From contig DAOVRY010000027.1 in NCBI GenBank assembly GCA_030633645.1, positions 1 to 7,688 on the forward strand: 7,688 bases of DNA. Direction: 5' to 3'. The notes beneath the pieces are model-generated. The model was not told where the DNA came from. It searched no databases and saw only the letters and a list, made by a program, of their open reading frames with translations. This document shows, piece after piece, positions 1 to 5,772 of the stretch (its first letter is position 1; every line of letters starts with the position of its first letter). This DNA is from Pseudomonadota bacterium (lineage in GTDB: Bacteria; Desulfobacterota; DSM-4660; Desulfatiglandales; B25-G16). A program made the translations under genes and the position numbers.

Positions 1-287
1 CCTGGGGGCCTTATCAGGGCGAAACAAGGCTCTTTCAATCCTATAAAGGCAGCCTGAATGGCCCCGCCGGCTGCCAGGGATGAAATATCATAAAGACCCA
101 TTCTCCTAACATAGTCTATATGGGGCAAGGTGTGAACAGCAGCAATATCCTCTTCCGTGGCAGCAGGGGGTTCGGTAAATTCATAGTGCCCGGAAATCAC
201 GTTCACGATGCTTTCCATTCTCTCAGGGGCGGCCGCCGGATCTGAGGTATACACCTGATAAAAGTCAGGATGAAATATGATTTTCAT
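1..287 (-). CDS. HDAC-superfamily amidohydrolase, likely acetylpolyamine deacetylase (N-terminal part, cut by window edge)
   Basis: The minus strand from the ATG at 287 is open to the window edge and encodes 95 complete residues starting MKIIFHPDFY and ending in FALIRPP. The next two bases are GG, which fits the Gly of the family motif RPPGHH. The N-terminal pattern (YTSDPAA, PERME near 21-25, EEDI..VHT..HI near 45-57, AAGGAIQAA near 72-80) is the usual entry into the arginase/deacetylase fold of class II-type histone deacetylases, acetoin-utilisation proteins and acetylpolyamine amidohydrolases. These are zinc hydrolases that remove acetyl groups from amines. The zinc ligands and catalytic His pair lie beyond the edge and cannot be checked. 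The gene begins 47 bases after the speE stop with no convincing terminator between, so it is probably the third gene of the speD-speE operon. This makes polyamine deacetylation the favoured role (inference). The ribosome site is weak (GGGA just before the ATG). Family call is firm; substrate is not. Confidence 0.88.
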   Translation of the reverse strand, partial: MKIIFHPDFYQVYTSDPAAAPERMESIVNVISGHYEFTEPPAATEEDIAAVHTLPHIDYVRRMGLYDISSLAAGGAIQAAFIGLKEPCFALIRPP

Positions 288-334
288 AATCCCATCATTA
301 AGCGATATGTGAAAACAAAAAACACTCTCAGAGG

Positions 335-1177
335 TTAATTCTCAAAATCTTCTCTCAGGTGCTCCGGGAGGGCAAAGGCTGCTTGATGAATCTGTGGGTT
401 ATAATATCTGGTTTGGAAACTCTTGTCAAAACGGGATAGTGCTGGGTCCATCTCAGGGTGTATCGTCTTTGAACAGAATGCAAAGCCATAGGGAACCACT
501 GTATAGGAAGGTACAGGAGCGCAGTATATCCTGGCAACAGGAAAGAGCGCTTTAAGCTTACTGAAAACACCTAAAACAAGATTAGTCTCGAAGCCTATAT
601 CCCCTACCTGGGCTGCTAGTATCCCTCTCTCGGTTAAGGCGTTCAGGCAATCTTTATAAAAGGGTACGGTAAATAATCCCCCACTTTGCTCAATAACCGG
701 ATCTGTTGAGTCAATAAGAATTACATCGAACGTTTCCTCGGTCTCTTTCAGATAGCGAATGGCATCCATCACAAGAACATTCACCTTAGGATGGTCAAGG
801 GCACGGGCTAGAGAGGAAAAATACCTTTTGGAAACAGAAATGACCTCCTTGTCTATCTCCACGAGCTGAATCCTTTTGATCCCCTTGTGCTTAACTACCT
901 CCCTGGCAGTACCTCCATCCCCACCTCCTATAATCAGTATCTGTTGCGGATCTGGGTGCGAGAACAGGGGAATATGAGCAAGCATCTCATGGTAGACAAA
1001 CTCGTCTCTCTCAGTAAGGTTAATAACACCATCAAGAACCAGCATTCTTCCAAAATCAAGAGACTGAACTACCTCTATCTTCTGGAAATCGGATTGGCTC
1101 GAATGCAGGATTCCGTCGCAATCGAGACACACCCATACATGAGGAGATATCTCATAGCGAAAGACATGGGGCAACAT
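335..1177 (-). CDS. speE: polyamine aminopropyltransferase (spermidine synthase)
   Basis: This 280-residue protein has the usual length for bacterial SpeE. It transfers the aminopropyl group of decarboxylated AdoMet to a diamine, normally putrescine, giving spermidine and methylthioadenosine in the cytoplasm. The N-terminal beta domain includes SDFQKIEVVQSLDFGRMLVLDG (split around residues 29-50) and DEFVYHEM with Tyr62-His63. The Rossmann core has GGGDGG at 84-89 (Asp87), VEID with Glu107 and Asp109, MDA with Asp138, and the catalytic stretch DVILIDSTDP with Asp156 and Asp159. Tyr225 matches the second conserved active-site Tyr. The loop after it reads T-V-V-P-Y-G-F instead of the common P-S-G-x-I/W-G-F, so amine preference could differ from putrescine. 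The ATG lies four bases after the speD stop (TAG TGCA ATG), which suggests translational coupling. No good Shine-Dalgarno is seen inside the end of speD. The family call is very secure. Confidence 0.96.
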   Translation of the reverse strand: MLPHVFRYEISPHVWVCLDCDGILHSSQSDFQKIEVVQSLDFGRMLVLDGVINLTERDEFVYHEMLAHIPLFSHPDPQQILIIGGGDGGTAREVVKHKGIKRIQLVEIDKEVISVSKRYFSSLARALDHPKVNVLVMDAIRYLKETEETFDVILIDSTDPVIEQSGGLFTVPFYKDCLNALTERGILAAQVGDIGFETNLVLGVFSKLKALFPVARIYCAPVPSYTVVPYGFAFCSKTIHPEMDPALSRFDKSFQTRYYNPQIHQAAFALPEHLREDFEN

Positions 1178-1181
1178 TGCA

Positions 1182-1571
1182 CTATCCAGATACTGCCTTC
1201 AGGCGTGAAGTAGTGTCTTCTTCTGCGATCCCTCGTATGATTTCTTTACTCACCCATCTCCTGGATTGCAACTTTTCTTTGATATATTCGTAGCCAATCC
1301 ATGGATCCACCCGGGTGCCACAGGTGAAAAGGTCTACCGAGGTATATGCGAACTCGGGCCATGTATGTATGGCCAGATGGGACTCTGCTATCACCACTAC
1401 ACCGGTAACACCTTGGGGGCTGAAATGGTGAAAAATATCCCCTATAACTGTTGCTCCAGTTCTCGAGGCCGCCTCGAGCATCAGGTTCCTTATGGCAGGT
1501 TCACTGTCAAGATATGTACATTCACATTCAAAGTATTCTGCCAATATGTGTTTACCAAAAGGACTCTCCAT
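1182..1571 (-). CDS. speD: S-adenosylmethionine decarboxylase proenzyme, prokaryotic class 1B
   Basis: The 129-residue proenzyme matches the short bacterial/archaeal AdoMet decarboxylases that self-cleave into alpha and beta chains carrying a pyruvoyl cofactor. It supplies decarboxylated AdoMet for the SpeE encoded next to it. The processing motif is AESHLAIHTWPE. Cleavage is expected between Glu63 and Ser64, with Ser64 becoming the pyruvoyl group. His69 and Cys84 (in LFTCG) occupy the places of the known processing and catalytic residues. The start GKHILAEYFEC near residues 6-16 and the block TGATVIGDIFHHFSPQGVTG near 38-57 are typical. The start at 1571 is supported by AAAGGAG ten bases upstream. 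This is the first gene of the speD-speE-amidohydrolase set. It sits behind a strong-looking promoter about 310 bases upstream, leaving a long untranslated leader. Confidence 0.97.
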   Translation of the reverse strand: MESPFGKHILAEYFECECTYLDSEPAIRNLMLEAASRTGATVIGDIFHHFSPQGVTGVVVIAESHLAIHTWPEFAYTSVDLFTCGTRVDPWIGYEYIKEKLQSRRWVSKEIIRGIAEEDTTSRLKAVSG

Positions 1572-1580
1572 AATTGACGA

Positions 1581-1588
1581 GCTCCTTT
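1581..1588 (-). promoter_or_regulatory. Shine-Dalgarno sequence of speD
   Basis: On the minus strand AAAGGAGC lies ten bases before the ATG at 1571. It is the only strong ribosome-binding site among the genes in the left half of the window and fixes the speD start. The adjacent GCTCG could pair with CGAGC at 1616-1620, which would partly hide the site, but the helix is only five base pairs. Confidence 0.75.
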
Positions 1589-1649
1589 CACGATCAATAG
1601 AGATTGGTTACGTAGGCTCGTATCACTTGAGCACAAACAATGTGGTTTT

Positions 1650-1669
1650 GCCGCCGGTCCACCGGCGGC
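1650..1669. repeat. perfect GC-rich palindrome, 9-bp arms, 2-bp centre
   Basis: The arms GCCGCCGGT and ACCGGCGGC are exact inverted copies separated by CC. The surroundings are A/T-rich, so the sharp GC jump stands out. On the minus strand it lies 79 bases before the speD ATG and is followed by AAAACC rather than a T run. It is therefore not a standard terminator for that strand. It resembles the short dispersed palindromes (REP-like) found between genes in many bacteria. An operator or mRNA-stabilising hairpin is also possible. Confidence 0.7.
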
Positions 1670-1886
1670 GGACATCAAAGGAATTGTTGATACTATGGTT
1701 ATGTAGGTATGACAAATAAAGACAGTAGATCGACAAAGGTGCCCTTCCGTGCCTAAACAGGCTGGGTTAGCACCACAAAAGGTGGGTTACGATGTGGGTT
1801 TATACCGGTGGCCTTGAGCCAAGGCCTCTTCCTCCCTTACATAGGTATCTGATCCTTGAGCGATAACTTGTATGCATTGGGTGATG

Positions 1887-1915
1887 TTTATAACCCTACA
1901 CTGCTATTTTGTCAA
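1887..1915 (-). promoter_or_regulatory. sigma-70 type promoter for the speD operon
   Basis: On the minus strand TTGACA (1915-1910) is followed after exactly 17 bases by TATAAA (1892-1887). That is a perfect -35 box and a five-of-six -10 box at the ideal distance. Initiation is expected near 1880. It faces speD and lies between the fold-back element and the leader. The nearest element arm ends 37 bases upstream of the -35 box, so insertion of the element could have changed upstream control. Confidence 0.75.
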
Positions 1916-1951
1916 GACTCTAATGAAAATCTGCAGGGTAACATCAAAGTC

Positions 1952-2135
1952 CAGGGTATGGGTGTCTTTTTTTTGGTTATGCCCTATGACATGGCCCCTT
2001 ACTGGGTCGTTTCAAAATGGTTTATTGCGCCCTAAGCCTTAGAATCATAGGCCCCATCTATATAAACCATTTTGAAACTTCCACTGATCTAAACTATGTG
2101 AGGGCATAATCCAAAAAAAAGATACCCATACCCTG
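1952..2135. mobile_element. 184-bp fold-back (MITE-like) element
   Basis: The left end (1952-1985) and the right end (2101-2135, read on the other strand) are nearly the same sequence. Both begin CAGGGTATGGGT, continue through TC and eight Ts, then GG, and end TTATGCCCT. They differ by one substitution and one inserted base. Inside them a second inverted pair of 16 bases is exact: 2009-2024 against 2063-2078 (core TTCAAAATGG). The centre around 2025-2062 has no coding capacity. Terminal inverted repeats plus a short non-coding body are what a miniature inverted-repeat transposable element looks like. Flanks at 1941-1951 and 2136-2146 show no clean target-site duplication, so the exact ends are uncertain. 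No transposase is present, and I cannot name the parent IS family. A structural RNA gene or large cruciform is the alternative. Confidence 0.65.
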
Positions 2136-2168
2136 CAAGAAGCTTGAAAATCAATAGGTTAGGTTTCA

Positions 2169-2288
2169 CTATGACGTGGCCCTGTGAAAATCTGCTCCTT
2201 GAAACAGGACTCTTTCGAAGATTCTCTCCGGAGACAGGGTTCCCCAGACCTTACGTAATGGTAAAGATCTAAGCTCCGCCTCTTTCAT
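2169..2288 (-). CDS. 39-residue small ORF coupled to the PHP gene; unknown or truncated
   Basis: The ATG at 2288-2286 overlaps the TGA of the PHP gene (ATGA), the same junction type used elsewhere in this operon. The frame then runs 39 codons to a TAG at 2169. The product starts MKEAELRSLPLRKVWGTLS and ends in GADFHRATS. It is charged, has no membrane segment, and reads like ordinary protein rather than random translation. I do not recognise a family. The stop lies 34 bases from the fold-back element, and the last 14 bases of the ORF resemble a stretch inside that element (1984-1997). The ORF may therefore be the surviving start of a longer gene disrupted by rearrangement. Alternatively it is a genuine small protein closing the operon, or a chance frame. 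Confidence 0.45.
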   Translation of the reverse strand: MKEAELRSLPLRKVWGTLSPERIFERVLFQGADFHRATS

Positions 2289-3346
2289 CGAAGATAAATC
2301 GGGTTAGAGAAAATCCACGGCCTCCATCCAGAAAGAGGTGTTTTTCGGAATACCTCTACCCTGTACACACCGTTCTCGGTAACTTTAATGGATAGCTCGT
2401 CGCCATATGCTCTTTTGAAGAGAGATCCATTCCTGATGACCCTTATTGATCCGCGTCCTGGGAGTTTGACTACTGCTTCACCCGGATTAAAGGGGGCTTC
2501 CTCTCCCATCTCGAGCCTTTCGTTATTTTTACCCATGATAAAGTAAAACCTGAAACCCTTCCCAGGGGAAAGACCATCATGTGCAATAAAACAGGTGCCC
2601 GCCCTGAGGGAGTCGTAGATGATTCCTTTATCCGTTATGAAATCTCCCTGCAATGGCGAAGATGTCAGAATATGGGTATTGATGGTTCCCAAAAGATACC
2701 GGTATGAAAGGGGGGTAAACCTCAGGGGCCCATACTTCATGGATGCCCCATGGGCATCTGAGCCTCCCATGGCTACCACCTGCCTTTTGAGACAGAGCCT
2801 GTCCCACATTGCGAAGGTCTTCTGGCTGGGGCCTTTTACTGTGTAGGTTTTAAAGATAAGGTGGTATATCCCATGCCAGAAAGACTTAACATTTTCTTTC
2901 CATCTTGATGAGAAGTTCCATATACAGATGCCTGTATACCCACTCACCGACCAATCATTCCAGGTATAGGCCGTACTATTCTCCAAAAAAGGCATCCCCT
3001 CTTCAAAGGGATGGGCCAAGAATCCAAAACCACCCTGCCTATTGACGGCATCTATCACCTCCTGGGGTGAGTAGCTCTCATCATCCACCTGGTCTTTTAT
3101 ATTATAGGCAAGGTAATGGTGGAACCTCCTGCCAATCTCAGAGCCAACCAAAATAAGGATGCCGTTATGATATCCTTCATCCTCAGTATGAAGTTGGGTG
3201 AGGTATGAATGATCATTCAGAGCTATAAAATCAAGTCCTACTGTTCTTGCTGCCTTAGCAATCTCTTTGGCGCTCCCAGCGCCGTCAGAGTGGGTCGTAT
3301 GGATGTGGAGATTACCTGCATATTCAAAGGGGAACGCTCGTGACAT
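2285..3346 (-). CDS. PHP-domain metal-dependent phosphoesterase-like protein
   Basis: The 353-residue protein belongs to the PHP superfamily, whose members hydrolyse phosphoesters with two or three metal ions. The metal-site motifs are in order: LHIHTTHSDG (His14, His16, Asp21), NDH (Asp45, His46), GSE (Glu70), LAHP (His112) and GGSDAHG (Asp197, His199). All expected ligands are kept, so it should be active. Residues from about 205 to 353 form a C-terminal part with LRAGTCFIAHDGLSPGKGFRF-like sequence (positions 247-267) and a likely beta-sandwich ending in WRPWIFSNPIYL. This layout is seen in uncharacterised stand-alone PHP proteins (COG0613-like), not in the PHP domains of DNA polymerases or histidinol phosphatase. 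There is no signal peptide or membrane segment, so it is probably cytoplasmic. Its ATG directly follows the permease stop (TGAATG), placing it in the transporter operon. Substrate unknown. Confidence 0.88.
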   Translation of the reverse strand: MSRAFPFEYAGNLHIHTTHSDGAGSAKEIAKAARTVGLDFIALNDHSYLTQLHTEDEGYHNGILILVGSEIGRRFHHYLAYNIKDQVDDESYSPQEVIDAVNRQGGFGFLAHPFEEGMPFLENSTAYTWNDWSVSGYTGICIWNFSSRWKENVKSFWHGIYHLIFKTYTVKGPSQKTFAMWDRLCLKRQVVAMGGSDAHGASMKYGPLRFTPLSYRYLLGTINTHILTSSPLQGDFITDKGIIYDSLRAGTCFIAHDGLSPGKGFRFYFIMGKNNERLEMGEEAPFNPGEAVVKLPGRGSIRVIRNGSLFKRAYGDELSIKVTENGVYRVEVFRKTPLSGWRPWIFSNPIYLR

Positions 3347-5044
3347 TCAGCCCTCGTATCTACTCAGAGACTTCAATCCGGCTGCCATTGGTTTTTTCAC
3401 GGCAACTATCAGCAGAACGATAACCAGAATAAAAGACGCCATTATCCATACCCATTGAACATGGGTAACCGCCTCTCCTCTAAATTGTGCTGAGAGTATA
3501 GTATAGACCGGCCCGGCCTCCAGCACAATGACCAGAGCAATGAACACTGAACTGCTTATCATGTAGATCATGCCGCCGAAGCTTGTTGCAACCTGGGCAA
3601 TATTTTCATGCTTAAAATTCGGAAAAATCGCACCCAAACCCACCCCTAACGCAACAATACCAAACACCAGAAGAAATATCGTTGCCGAGGATAAGACCAT
3701 CATAAAGACGGTAACCCGTAAAAGGTAGTTGGTGTAAATTATTAATACCTCAGCCAAGATGAGCATGGGGATAAGATAGGCAAAGTACTTGGACCACAAA
3801 AAACGCCGTGCTGAAAGAGGTGAAGAGAGGATAATCCAGAAGGCATTGCCTTCAGCGCTCACCGCAGGAAAGATGAACCGTGCAGACAGAGCAGAGATAA
3901 CAAACCCTGCCAGCCCTATGTTCAGGAAGGATAAAGCATTTTGAAGATAGACTGATTTTATGGGACTTCTCTCTAAGGGGAGGACGCTGAAATTGTAGAG
4001 ATAAACAACCACCAGGGCACCTAAAAGGAGCAGCTGAGACCACTGGCTGTTATCCCGGAAAAAGGTGCGCACGTCCTTTGCAATCAGAGAGGTTGTTTCT
4101 GGCCTCAGCGGTCTGGTTAACACTGAAACGGTCTTTTCAAGTATCTTTCTCCCCACGTGGGTTCTCCTTTTTGCCTCCTGTGCCTTTGAGAAACCCCTGA
4201 AGTAAATAAGGCCGGCCATCCAGATATCTATCACCACCAAAGCAAATGCTGTACTCCAAAGCAGCAGATGGTTCAATAACTGGCTTCCCGGATACCTGGT
4301 CAATCGTGTCCACAAAAGATCTGTTGCCCACTGGCTCGGGAGGTATGGTGAATCCGGGGCCTTGAGGGCGCCCAAATACTGGGCTATGCTGACAAATGAA
4401 TCCGGATTGACCAGCCTCTCAGGTCTGAGAAATCGAAACAGGAAATACAGACAAATAATGACGACAAGCGAGAGAAAAAAAATAATATCCCGTGCCCTTT
4501 GGGCAGGAAAAAACCTGACTAAAACCATGATCACCAGGATACCCAAACTTGCTGCAATGATCATCAAGGGAAGAGACACGTAGATAAGACTCAGATAATA
4601 CGCGAGGCTCGCATGGTAAACAACACCATAGGCCATCATCACCGGAAGACCAAATACAATAAGCATCCAGGAACTGTCTATTGCGGTATAGAATGAACGG
4701 CTCAGAAATATCTCGGTAAGCGTGGCTGGGGAGGCGTGAAATAGTTCTAAGTCCTGAGAAAGATACAGATTGGAAAGGGCAGTTACAATGTGACTGAAGA
4801 TGAGCAGGAAAAAGAATATTAAGAGCACCATGGTGAGAAGCTGTCTTGCAAGAACATCACCGATCATCTCCTGTGAGGAAAAGTAGGCAAGCACCCGGTA
4901 AAAAAGAAAAAAGAGCACGAGCCAGAATAGAATACCTACGACAGCCAGGGTGAGAATCTTTACTCTCCTGCCACCCCCGGGTCCTTTGAGATTGTTTTTG
5001 AAGGCAACAACCCGGGGGGTAATGAGAAGCCTAAATATGTTCAC
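3347..5044 (-). CDS. ABC-2 type transporter permease with two fused halves
   Basis: This 565-residue integral membrane protein has about twelve hydrophobic segments, near 29-53, 67-92, 122-143, 147-177, 185-206, 258-281, 335-353, 371-390, 418-438, 445-475, 491-509 and 530-549. It looks like two related halves joined by a basic linker at about 284-316. Each half has the ABC-2 feature of an acidic/polar stretch followed by an SP motif and a basic re-entry. These are SQDLELFHASPATLTEIFLSRSF (split about 96-118) and SAEGNAFWIILSSPLSARRFLWSKY (split about 396-420). Each half also opens with a short basic amphipathic stretch. With the ATPase encoded just upstream it should build an exporter-type complex in the inner membrane. 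The start is GTG, in a GTGA overlap with the ATPase stop. No earlier ATG fits better. Cargo is unknown. Confidence 0.85.
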   Translation of the reverse strand: MNIFRLLITPRVVAFKNNLKGPGGGRRVKILTLAVVGILFWLVLFFLFYRVLAYFSSQEMIGDVLARQLLTMVLLIFFFLLIFSHIVTALSNLYLSQDLELFHASPATLTEIFLSRSFYTAIDSSWMLIVFGLPVMMAYGVVYHASLAYYLSLIYVSLPLMIIAASLGILVIMVLVRFFPAQRARDIIFFLSLVVIICLYFLFRFLRPERLVNPDSFVSIAQYLGALKAPDSPYLPSQWATDLLWTRLTRYPGSQLLNHLLLWSTAFALVVIDIWMAGLIYFRGFSKAQEAKRRTHVGRKILEKTVSVLTRPLRPETTSLIAKDVRTFFRDNSQWSQLLLLGALVVVYLYNFSVLPLERSPIKSVYLQNALSFLNIGLAGFVISALSARFIFPAVSAEGNAFWIILSSPLSARRFLWSKYFAYLIPMLILAEVLIIYTNYLLRVTVFMMVLSSATIFLLVFGIVALGVGLGAIFPNFKHENIAQVATSFGGMIYMISSSVFIALVIVLEAGPVYTILSAQFRGEAVTHVQWVWIMASFILVIVLLIVAVKKPMAAGLKSLSRYEG

Positions 5045-5772
5045 GCGCTCGCCAGCCCTCCTGTTATGGCAAGAAAGATCCTCTCTAGATCTCCCATCAC
5101 ACCTGCCTGTTCTTCCAGATCCTTGGATGTTCCTGAGGCCACAATGCGACCCTTATCCACAATGGCAATCTGTTGACATAACTCTTGGGCCAAGGCCAGG
5201 GTGTGGGTTGACATAAACACGGTAGTCCCCTTTCTGGCCCTTTCTTTAAAGAGCTCTTTGACTAGTTTCGCTCCCCTTGGATCCAGGGCGACCATTGGTT
5301 CATCAACAATAATAACCTTGGGTTTATGTATGAGAGCCGAGGCGATAATAAGCCGCTGTTTCATGCCATGGGAATAGGATTCAATAAGCTCATCAGCCCA
5401 ATTACTCAACTCAAAAAGGTTGAGCAAATCAAAAATGTCCTCATCTAACCCCGTTCCTCGCATCCCGTACAGGCCGGCCTTGAATCTAAGGAACTCTGTG
5501 CCACTCAGTTTTTCATAAAGAAAGGGCCGATCAGGAATAAAGCCAATAATCCTCTTTGCCTGAGATGGTTCCTTGGCAATGTCTAGTCCATCTATAGAGA
5601 TGCTCCCCTCTGTTGGCCGCAAGACACCTGTCATCATTCTGATCGTAGTGGTCTTTCCTGCCCCATTTGGTCCTATAAAACCAAAGATGGTTCCCTGAGG
5701 GATCTGAAGATTGAGGTTATCTACCACCTTTATCCCACGGTAGATCTTGGTAAGGTTCTTGAGAATGATCAT
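5041..5772 (-). CDS. ABC transporter ATP-binding protein (ABC-2/exporter type)
   Basis: A 243-residue single nucleotide-binding domain of normal length. The Walker A motif is GPNGAGKTT at 34-42 (Lys40). The signature is YSHGMKQR at 133-140, the variant common in ABC-2 type exporters in place of LSGGQ. Walker B is KVIIVDEP at 152-159 (Asp157, catalytic Glu158), the D-loop is ALDP near 162-165, and the switch His is His190 in STH. The Q-loop region reads IGFIPDRPFLYEKLSGTEF with no clear Gln, which is frequent in this subgroup. It energises the two-halved permease encoded next. The ATG overlaps the transglutaminase-like stop by four bases (ATGA) and its own stop overlaps the permease GTG, so all three are translationally linked. 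The substrate cannot be read from the sequence. Confidence 0.94.
   Translation of the reverse strand: MIILKNLTKIYRGIKVVDNLNLQIPQGTIFGFIGPNGAGKTTTIRMMTGVLRPTEGSISIDGLDIAKEPSQAKRIIGFIPDRPFLYEKLSGTEFLRFKAGLYGMRGTGLDEDIFDLLNLFELSNWADELIESYSHGMKQRLIIASALIHKPKVIIVDEPMVALDPRGAKLVKELFKERARKGTTVFMSTHTLALAQELCQQIAIVDKGRIVASGTSKDLEEQAGVMGDLERIFLAITGGLASA

Larger units (their letters stand above)
1572..1880 (-). other. long structured 5' leader of the speD operon
   Basis: The predicted start of transcription near 1880 leaves about 300 untranslated bases before speD. Reading the minus strand, visible helices are a seven-base-pair hairpin with a three-base loop at 1810-1826; a hairpin at 1771-1784 (CACC/GGTG); a seven-pair stem with one bulged base at 1749-1773 that competes with the previous hairpin and with a four-pair hairpin at 1751-1762; and a nine-pair GC-rich hairpin at 1650-1669. 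The hexamer AACCCA (minus strand) occurs three times, at 1763-1768, 1783-1788 and 1795-1800. There is no T-tract after any hairpin, so transcription attenuation is not obvious. I compared it by memory with SAM, SAH, cobalamin, guanidine and c-di-GMP riboswitches and with 6S and SRP RNA, and saw no match. It may be an uncharacterised regulatory RNA or simply a long leader. Confidence 0.45.

Noticed and set aside
887..1213. 108-codon open frame on the plus strand
   Set aside because: It is antisense to speE, whose AdoMet-binding motifs are coded there on the minus strand. It has no family features.
1578..1620. Hairpin hiding the speD ribosome site
   Set aside because: Only five base pairs over a long loop. 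This is not stable enough to claim regulation.
1687..1715. Second promoter for speD (minus-strand TTGTCA, 17 bases, TATCAA)
   Set aside because: The -10 box matches only four of six positions, and a much better promoter lies 200 bases upstream. It is kept only as a possibility.
1874..1877. Short upstream ORF in the speD leader starting near 1877
   Set aside because: It begins only a few bases after the predicted transcription start without a ribosome site. Its 25 codons look random.
2101..2146. Rho-independent terminator after the PHP operon, suggested by the T8 tract (minus strand)
   Set aside because: No stable stem lies directly before the T run. The nearby CAAG/CTTG stem has four pairs and is about 20 bases away.
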